Assembly (NCBI GenBank): GCA_002753135.1
Contig: PDZV01000012.1
Location: forward strand, 1-64,000
Source: Magnetococcales bacterium WMHbinv6
GTDB lineage: Bacteria; Pseudomonadota; Magnetococcia; Magnetococcales; Magnetaquicoccaceae
DNA length: 64,000 nt
Direction: 5' to 3'
Under the pieces are notes generated by a model that worked only from the letters and a program-made list of their open reading frames with translations, did no database searches and was not told the origin of the DNA. Both the position numbers and the translations under genes were made by a program. The first letter of the stretch is position 1. Every line of letters begins with the position of its first letter. Below are positions 58,954 through 64,000 of the stretch, in pieces.

Positions 58954-60189
58954 GTGAGCGAACAACAGGAGAAAAAGCAAGCATTTGAACTGCATCCCAC
59001 CCCGATGCTGGACCATCTGGAAAGCGGTCCCTGGCCCAGCTTTATCAAGGGGTTTAAAGAGACGGTGACGCGGACGGAAAAAACCATGGTCCGTGGTGTC
59101 CTCGATCAGTTGAACTACTCTTACGAAACCAAAATGGGTTACTGGAAGGGGGGCGTGGTCGGCGTTCATGGCTATGGGGCCGGGGTTATTAGCCGCTACA
59201 GCATGATCAGCGACCAGTTTCCGGAAGCGACCGAATTTCATACCATGCGCGTGCAACCGGCTCCCGGCCTGCACTACAGCGCCAAAGCCCTGCGTGAAGT
59301 CTGCGATATTTGGGAAAAATATGGCTCCGGTCTGATGTCGATGCACGGACAAACCGGCAACCTGCAGCTGCAAGGCGTCAAAGCAGAAAATGTGCAGGCT
59401 CTCTTCGATGAACTCAATCAACGGGGTTGGGATCTGGGTGGAGCGGGGGCCACTGTCCGTACCGGTGCCTCCTGCGTCGGCCCGGCCCGTTGCGAACAGG
59501 CCTGCTACGACACCCTGGGTACGCATGGCAAAGTGTTGAGCTATTATGCCGACCTGACCCATCGCCCACAGCTGCCCTATAAAGCCAAATTCAAATTTTC
59601 CGGCTGTCCCAACGATTGCACCAACAGCATCCAACGGGCCGACTATGCGGTGATCGGCACCTGGAAAGATGATATGCAAGTCGATACTGCCGAAGTGGAA
59701 AATTTTATCGATAAAAAAGGGATCGATTATGTGGTCAACAACGTCATCAGCCGTTGCCCGACCCAGGCCATCACCTTGAAAGGCAAACAGCTGGAAATCG
59801 ACAACCGCAACTGCGTGCGCTGCATGCACTGCCTCAACGTCATGCCCAAAGCCCTTTCACCCGGCAAAGAGCGGGGGATTACCCTGCTGGTCGGTGGCAA
59901 GGGACATCTCAAAGTCGGCAACATGCTCGGCTCGGTGATGGTGCCCTTCATGAAAATGGAAACGGAAGAGGATATCGACGCCTTTATCGAACTGATCGAC
60001 AAAATGATCGATTACTGGTCGGAAAACGGCCTGGATCACGAACGGATCGGCGAAACCATCGAGCGGGTGGGTGTGCAGGAGTTTCTTGATGCCGTCGGCC
60101 TGGAAGCCAATATCGATATGGTGGCCCATCCACGGGACAATCCGTTTTTCAAAGCGGATCTGACCCACAGCCCGGAAGAAGCGGCCTGA
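58954..60189 (+). CDS. dsrA: DsrA, alpha subunit of dissimilatory sulfite reductase
   Basis: 411 residues; GTG 58954 with GAGG at 7 bases. Siroheme/[4Fe-4S] ligand Cys: CVGPARCEQAC and SGCPNDCTNSIQ. The inserted ferredoxin domain has SRCPTQAIT and NCVRCMHCLNVMPKAL. With DsrB it forms the alpha2-beta2 enzyme that interconverts sulfite and sulfide on DsrC. The company of dsrL and the apparent absence of dsrD next to dsrB favour the reverse (oxidative) direction. First gene of dsrA-dsrB-dsrL. Confidence 0.98.
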   Translation: MSEQQEKKQAFELHPTPMLDHLESGPWPSFIKGFKETVTRTEKTMVRGVLDQLNYSYETKMGYWKGGVVGVHGYGAGVISRYSMISDQFPEATEFHTMRVQPAPGLHYSAKALREVCDIWEKYGSGLMSMHGQTGNLQLQGVKAENVQALFDELNQRGWDLGGAGATVRTGASCVGPARCEQACYDTLGTHGKVLSYYADLTHRPQLPYKAKFKFSGCPNDCTNSIQRADYAVIGTWKDDMQVDTAEVENFIDKKGIDYVVNNVISRCPTQAITLKGKQLEIDNRNCVRCMHCLNVMPKALSPGKERGITLLVGGKGHLKVGNMLGSVMVPFMKMETEEDIDAFIELIDKMIDYWSENGLDHERIGETIERVGVQEFLDAVGLEANIDMVAHPRDNPFFKADLTHSPEEAA

Positions 60190-60243
60190 TCGCCAGTATT
60201 CTCTTGACCGAATCGATTCAACCTGTCTCAAGGAGTCTTATTG

Positions 60244-61317
60244 ATGGCCGAACGTACCTGGAAAACCATTGAAAATGGTCCCCATTCGCTCGATGATTTT
60301 TTGCACCCGATCAGCAAGAAAAATTATGGACAATGGCGTTATCACGAACGCCCCCGTCCTGGTGTGTTGAAACATGTCGCCTGGAGCGGTGACGTGCTTT
60401 TTACCGTCCGTGCGGCCACCCATCGCCAGGTGACGGTGGATATTGTCCGCCGCCTCTGCGATTTGGCCGATAAATATGCCGATGGCTACCTGCGCTGGAC
60501 CATCCGCAACAATGTCGAATTCATGACCCCCAACGAAGCCAACGTCGAACCTCTGATCCGTGATCTGGCAGCCATTGGTCACCCGGTTGGTGGTACCGGT
60601 CCTTCGGTCAGTGCCATCGCCCATACCCAAGGCTGGCTGCACTGCGACATTCCGGCCATCGACGCCTCCGGCGTGGCCAAAAGCATTATGGATGCCCTGT
60701 TCCATGATTTTGCCCACGAAGAGATGCCCAACCGGGTTCGTCTCTCCACCTCCTGCTGCGAAATCAACTGCGGCGGTCAGGCGGATATAGCCGTGGTGGT
60801 GCAACATACCCGCCCGCCGCGCATCAACCATGAAATTTTGGCCAACGTCTGCGAAATGCCCAGCACCGTGGCCCGCTGCCCGGTGGCGGCCATCCGTCCC
60901 ACCACCGTCAACGGCAAACCCTCCCTGATGGTGGTCGAAGAGAAGTGCATCTACTGCGGAGCCTGCTTTGGTGCCTGCCCGGCCATGGAGATCAACCATC
61001 CGGAACACTCCAAGCTGGCCGTCTGGGTCGGCGGCAAAAACTCCAACGCCCGCAGCAAACCCACCAACATGAAACTGGTGGCGCATGGCCTGCCCAACAA
61101 TCCGCCCCGCTGGCCAGAGGTGACCGACGTGCTGAAACGGATCCTGGGAGCCTACAAGGCCGGTGGTCGCGATTGGGAGCGTCTCGGCGAATGGATCGAG
61201 CGCATCGGTTGGCGTCGCTTCTTTGAAGAGACCGGCCTTGCCTTCGACAAATCGATGATCGACAACTATCGCCACGCCAGGGTGTCGCTCAACCAATCCG
61301 CGCAAATTCGTTTCTAG
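60244..61317 (+). CDS. dsrB: DsrB, beta subunit of dissimilatory sulfite reductase
   Basis: 357 residues; ATG 60244 has AAGGAG at 8 bases. Coupled siroheme-FeS Cys motif STSCCEINCGGQADIAVV; ferredoxin domain EEKCIYCGACFGACPAMEI. PTNMKLVAHGLPNNPPRWPE is a typical C-terminal DsrB block. It carries the catalytic siroheme site in characterised enzymes. It lies 54 bases after dsrA; dsrL starts 16 bases after its stop. Confidence 0.98.
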   Translation: MAERTWKTIENGPHSLDDFLHPISKKNYGQWRYHERPRPGVLKHVAWSGDVLFTVRAATHRQVTVDIVRRLCDLADKYADGYLRWTIRNNVEFMTPNEANVEPLIRDLAAIGHPVGGTGPSVSAIAHTQGWLHCDIPAIDASGVAKSIMDALFHDFAHEEMPNRVRLSTSCCEINCGGQADIAVVVQHTRPPRINHEILANVCEMPSTVARCPVAAIRPTTVNGKPSLMVVEEKCIYCGACFGACPAMEINHPEHSKLAVWVGGKNSNARSKPTNMKLVAHGLPNNPPRWPEVTDVLKRILGAYKAGGRDWERLGEWIERIGWRRFFEETGLAFDKSMIDNYRHARVSLNQSAQIRF

Positions 61318-61333
61318 GGGGGGGGTGAAACTC

Positions 61334-63064
61334 ATGGTACACGCCAACCCGATTCACCGTTCTGCCGTGGAATGGGAATTTCAGCCGCTGCTGCGCGAAT
61401 CCGGCCTGGATCGCATCGTCGCCTATGGCGACCGCAGCGGCAAATGCCCAACCTATGTCGAACGGGTTCCCCCCTGCAGTAACGCCTGTCCGGCAGGGGA
61501 AGATATTCGTGGCTATCACAATCTGATTCGCGGCACCCGCAAAGAGGGGGATGATCCGTGGGCAGCCGCTTTTTATCGTCTGACCCAGACCAATCCTTTT
61601 CCGGCGGTGATGGGCCGGGTCTGCCCTGCGCCATGCCAGGGGGCCTGCAACCGGCAGTTTCGCGATGAGACCATCCATATCAACGCCGTGGAACAGGCCA
61701 TCGGCGAATATGCCATCGAGAAAAAACTGGCCTTCCCGAAACCGACACAGCGCACCGGCAAAAAAATGGCGGTGGTCGGCTCCGGTCCGGGTGGTTTTTC
61801 CTGTGCCTATCATCTGGCCCGGCGTGGCCATACGGTGGTCATCTACGAAGCCCAGGATAAACCAGGCGGGATGATGCGTTACGGCATCATGGGCTACCGG
61901 GTCAGCCGTGCCGTTCTGGAGGCCGAATGTCAGCGTATTCTCGATCTGGGCGTCGAACTGCGTACCGGTATCCGGGTCGGGGTCGATGTCACGCTGCAAC
62001 AACTGAGCGATGAATACGATGCGGTTTTTGTGGCGGTCGGTGCGCAAAAAGGGCGGGCGTTGCCCATCCCCGGTGCCAACGGCCCCGGCGTGACCAACGC
62101 CATCGACTTTCTCAAAGATTTTGAAAAATTGGGCGAGATGATGCCGATCGGCAAACAGATAACCGTCATCGGCGATGGCGATGTGGCCATGGATGTGGCT
62201 CGTCTGGCTCTGCGTCTGGGATCCAAAGCCACGCTGGTCTCTGCCGTACCCCGTGAAGAGATGAAATGTTCCGGCTACGAGTTTGACGAAGCAGTGGCCG
62301 AAGGGACAGAAATGGTCTATCTGGCCGGAACAGTCTCCGTGCAACGAGACGGTGAGCAGGTTACCGGTCTGCAGTGCGTCAAAATGGTCAAAAAGAGCAA
62401 AGGTGAAGAGGGCTGGGACCATCCGATTCCTTTTTTCCGTTTCAAGGCACAGGCGGGAACCGAGTTTGTCCTGCCCTGCGATATGGTGGTAGCCTCCATC
62501 GGACAAAGCACCGACATGTCCGGCCTGGAAGCCTGTACCGCCGGTGGTCCGTGGCTGAAAGTGGACCACAACTATAAAATCGAAGGGATGAGCAACCTCT
62601 TCGGCGGTGGTGATGCGCTGCAGATCACCCTGTTGACCACCGCCATCGGCCACGGGCGCAAAGCCGCCGAGGCGATGGATCGACTGGTCAACGGCCTGCC
62701 TTTGCCACCGAAACCGGCCCGTCGCGATGTGGTCCGTTACGAAAAGTTGAAATCGGACTTTTTTGTTGCCACACCACAACAAAAACGGCGCCTCGAACAT
62801 CCAGAGGTGGTCAAAGGCTCCTGGAAAGAGGTGCTGGTGGCCCTCAACCGTGATCAGGCCAAACAGGAGTCCAGCCGCTGTATGAGCTGCGGCCTCTGTT
62901 TTGAGTGCAACCAGTGTATGCTCTTCTGTCCGCAGCACGCCATCACCCGTTTTTCTGGCAATCCAGAGGGTGAGGTGATGTTTACCTACTATGAAAAGTG
63001 TGTCGGCTGCCATATCTGCGCCGAAATCTGCCCGACCGGCTATATCGACATGGGTATGGATTGA
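61334..63064 (+). CDS. dsrL: DsrL iron-sulfur flavoprotein oxidoreductase
   Basis: 576 residues from ATG 61334; GTG 61325 is in frame but sits in the G-rich ribosome site. Layout like the small subunit of glutamate synthase: Cys cluster PPCSNACPAGEDI and CPAPCQGACNRQF; FAD Rossmann motif VVGSGPGGFSCAYHLARRG; second nucleotide motif VIGDGDVAMDVARLALRLG. A C-terminal ferredoxin part follows (RCMSCGLCFECNQCMLFCPQ, KCVGCHICAEICPTG). In sulfur oxidisers DsrL takes electrons from DsrAB and passes them to NAD(P)+. Direct linkage to dsrB, without dsrEFH between, resembles the green sulfur bacterial order. Confidence 0.94.
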   Translation: MVHANPIHRSAVEWEFQPLLRESGLDRIVAYGDRSGKCPTYVERVPPCSNACPAGEDIRGYHNLIRGTRKEGDDPWAAAFYRLTQTNPFPAVMGRVCPAPCQGACNRQFRDETIHINAVEQAIGEYAIEKKLAFPKPTQRTGKKMAVVGSGPGGFSCAYHLARRGHTVVIYEAQDKPGGMMRYGIMGYRVSRAVLEAECQRILDLGVELRTGIRVGVDVTLQQLSDEYDAVFVAVGAQKGRALPIPGANGPGVTNAIDFLKDFEKLGEMMPIGKQITVIGDGDVAMDVARLALRLGSKATLVSAVPREEMKCSGYEFDEAVAEGTEMVYLAGTVSVQRDGEQVTGLQCVKMVKKSKGEEGWDHPIPFFRFKAQAGTEFVLPCDMVVASIGQSTDMSGLEACTAGGPWLKVDHNYKIEGMSNLFGGGDALQITLLTTAIGHGRKAAEAMDRLVNGLPLPPKPARRDVVRYEKLKSDFFVATPQQKRRLEHPEVVKGSWKEVLVALNRDQAKQESSRCMSCGLCFECNQCMLFCPQHAITRFSGNPEGEVMFTYYEKCVGCHICAEICPTGYIDMGMD

Positions 63065-63078
63065 CAGGAGATCTGACA

Positions 63079-63444
63079 ATGGATAAGACAAAGATGGTAC
63101 AACTGTTGGATCAGGCCATCGCCGAGGCTCGCCGCTGGGCAGAAACCGGCTGGCCGATGACCTTTGGTCGCAACCTGGTGGCGGTCACTTCTCTGCCGAC
63201 GGCGGAACAACAATCCGACCGTTTCGTCAACAAACAAGAGGCTGTGGCCTACTGGCGCAGCGTCGCCGAAGCCGGTGAGGAGTCTGCCGTGCAAGGGGAA
63301 CGGGCTAAAGCGGCCCTGCTGCAAGGGGATCGCCGTATCGCCGAAGGGGCTCTCTATTTTGCCGCCTTCATCGAAAAACGGCTGAATCGGCCCAGTTCGT
63401 TGTGGGAGCCGTTGCTGGCCACCCTGCGCGCCCTGCCGAAATAG
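63079..63444 (+). CDS. Small protein of unknown function after dsrL
   Basis: 121 residues from ATG 63079, with CAGGAG 7 bases upstream and 14 bases after dsrL, so probably in the same operon. Mainly helical and soluble (QAIAEARRWAETGWPMTFGR, EAVAYWRSVAEAGEESAVQG); no Cys and no membrane segment. I do not recognise the family. Codon use and position support a real gene, perhaps an accessory factor for sulfur metabolism. Confidence 0.75.
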   Translation: MDKTKMVQLLDQAIAEARRWAETGWPMTFGRNLVAVTSLPTAEQQSDRFVNKQEAVAYWRSVAEAGEESAVQGERAKAALLQGDRRIAEGALYFAAFIEKRLNRPSSLWEPLLATLRALPK

Positions 63445-63452
63445 CTGCCTTT

Positions 63453-63490
63453 ACCACGGGAGCATGGAACTTACTGCCTGCTCCCGTGGT
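63453..63490. terminator. Hairpin after the dsr operon
   Basis: An 11-bp perfect stem (63453-63463 with 63480-63490) and a 16-base loop lie between convergent genes. No strong T tract follows; it is a probable end of the dsr transcript. Confidence 0.55.
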
Positions 63491-63507
63491 CTTCCACCGT
63501 ACCGTTT

Positions 63508-63738
63508 TCAGCGATTCGGACCCAAATGTTCCTGGCCACATTGCGGACAACGCCAAGCCCGGCCTCCCCCTTGCCACAGATCGTCATTTTTCTGCAAACA
63601 TTCGGTACACAAGGCAAAACCGCACGGGCATGCCCAGGTAAATCCTGGATCGGCATGACAGGCAACACAGGCTGGAAACTGTTTTCCCACCCGACGACGG
63701 GGTGGCTGACCGGTAACGGCACTCTCTGTCTTATCCAT
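63508..63738 (-). CDS. Small Cys-rich zinc-binding protein
   Basis: 76 residues; ATG 63738 with GAGGG at 6 bases. Four Cys pairs: CVAC, CPC, CTEC and CPQC, with extra His residues (ACHADPG, QEHLGP). The pattern resembles a RING-like or double zinc-ribbon fold. The N-terminal 20 residues are basic. It lies between the dsr genes and a divergent AAA+ ATPase gene. The good ribosome site and the Cys spacing argue that it is a real gene despite its size. Role unknown; it could be a protein-binding or redox-regulated adaptor. Confidence 0.65.
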   Translation of the reverse strand: MDKTESAVTGQPPRRRVGKQFPACVACHADPGFTWACPCGFALCTECLQKNDDLWQGGGRAWRCPQCGQEHLGPNR

Positions 63739-63797
63739 GCTATCCCTCGTGGCTGCGCCGCTTTGGCCGCGTCGCGCTTGATCTGATTGGAGTCACT

Positions 63798-64000
63798 ATG
63801 TCACACGCAACCTCCCCCCTGGATCCCTATCGTATCACCGATGAACCCTATTATGAACCGGTGGGTCATGAGTGTGAACTCTTTTCTGCCGCCTGCAGCC
63901 ATCAACTGCCGTTGCTGCTCAAGGGACCGACCGGGTGCGGCAAAACACGCTTTGTCGAACACATGGCCTGGCGCATGCAACGCCCCCTGATCACCGTCTC
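63798..64000 (+). CDS. CbbQ/NirQ/NorQ-type MoxR AAA+ ATPase, 3' end missing
   Basis: The first 67 residues are visible; GGAG lies 5 bases before the ATG. The region [20 protein letters not shown] then [20 protein letters not shown] gives the Walker A motif in the form typical of CbbQ/NorQ/GvpN ATPases. These act with a VWA-domain partner to activate RubisCO, nitric oxide reductase or similar enzymes. The partner lies beyond the window, so the target is unknown; sulfur autotrophs often have cbbQ. Confidence 0.85.
   Translation, partial: MSHATSPLDPYRITDEPYYEPVGHECELFSAACSHQLPLLLKGPTGCGKTRFVEHMAWRMQRPLITV

Noticed and set aside
61289-63091. 600-codon open frame opposite dsrL
   Set aside because: Antisense shadow; dsrL has all its Cys and nucleotide motifs on the plus strand.

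Overview
The window is a dense, moderately GC-rich bacterial chromosome segment. It has compact operons, good Shine-Dalgarno sites and ATG/GTG/TTG starts. The content points to a motile, microaerophilic, sulfur-oxidising proteobacterium: a very large chemotaxis repertoire, two hemerythrin proteins, cobalamin salvage genes, a FimV-like protein and dsrA-dsrB-dsrL. A magnetotactic coccus of the Magnetococcales type is my best guess. That is inference; no magnetosome or taxonomic marker gene is visible.

Positions 1-1367 hold a cut macrodomain gene and a ChaN-like lipoprotein. Positions 1553-45940 are an almost uninterrupted sensory island. Set 1 (1553-11013, +) is a MotB/OmpA-like protein, a chemoreceptor, a CheA-receiver hybrid, CheW, CheB and CheR. 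It is followed by CheY and a CheC-like protein with a CBS pair. A second CheR, a kinase-like protein lacking its phospho-acceptor His, and CheD come next. Set 2 (15428-19608, -) is STAS, CheY, CheA and CheB. Then come a receptor, CheW, two soluble receptor-like proteins, CheV, a CheW with a giant acidic tail, a NIT-domain receptor, an unusual Hsp70-like ATPase and a large CheZ-like protein. The island ends with a single receiver, a PilZ protein, a hemerythrin-bearing receptor, a hybrid kinase and an sCache receptor. The receptors have two distinct signalling-tip sequences, which fits two separate arrays built on the two CheA proteins.

Positions 45954-50570 hold cobU-cobT-cobS, a FimV-like gene and an EcfT-type transporter gene. 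recN lies opposite and overlaps the EcfT gene tail to tail. cobS ends at an in-frame TAA, after which homologous-looking sequence continues. A tRNA-Thr(CGT) at 52386 is followed by a two-gene module, an AAA+ ATPase and a subtilisin-like protease, matching the IetAS toxin-antitoxin/anti-phage pair. The protease N-terminus is cut off by an in-frame TAA. A cluster of palindromic half-sites lies upstream of the ATPase gene.

Positions 56379-58715 hold a concentrative nucleoside transporter, a Bcp-type peroxiredoxin and a bacteriohemerythrin. Positions 58954-63064 are dsrA-dsrB-dsrL, probably for oxidative sulfur metabolism. After them come a small unknown protein, a Cys-rich zinc-binding protein and the start of a CbbQ/NorQ-type AAA+ ATPase cut by the window end.

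Two in-frame nonsense codons (cobS, ietS), a repeated intergenic element (28645 and 36183), DxxxQ CheZ-like motifs in soluble proteins and the Hsp70-like protein are the main points for follow-up.
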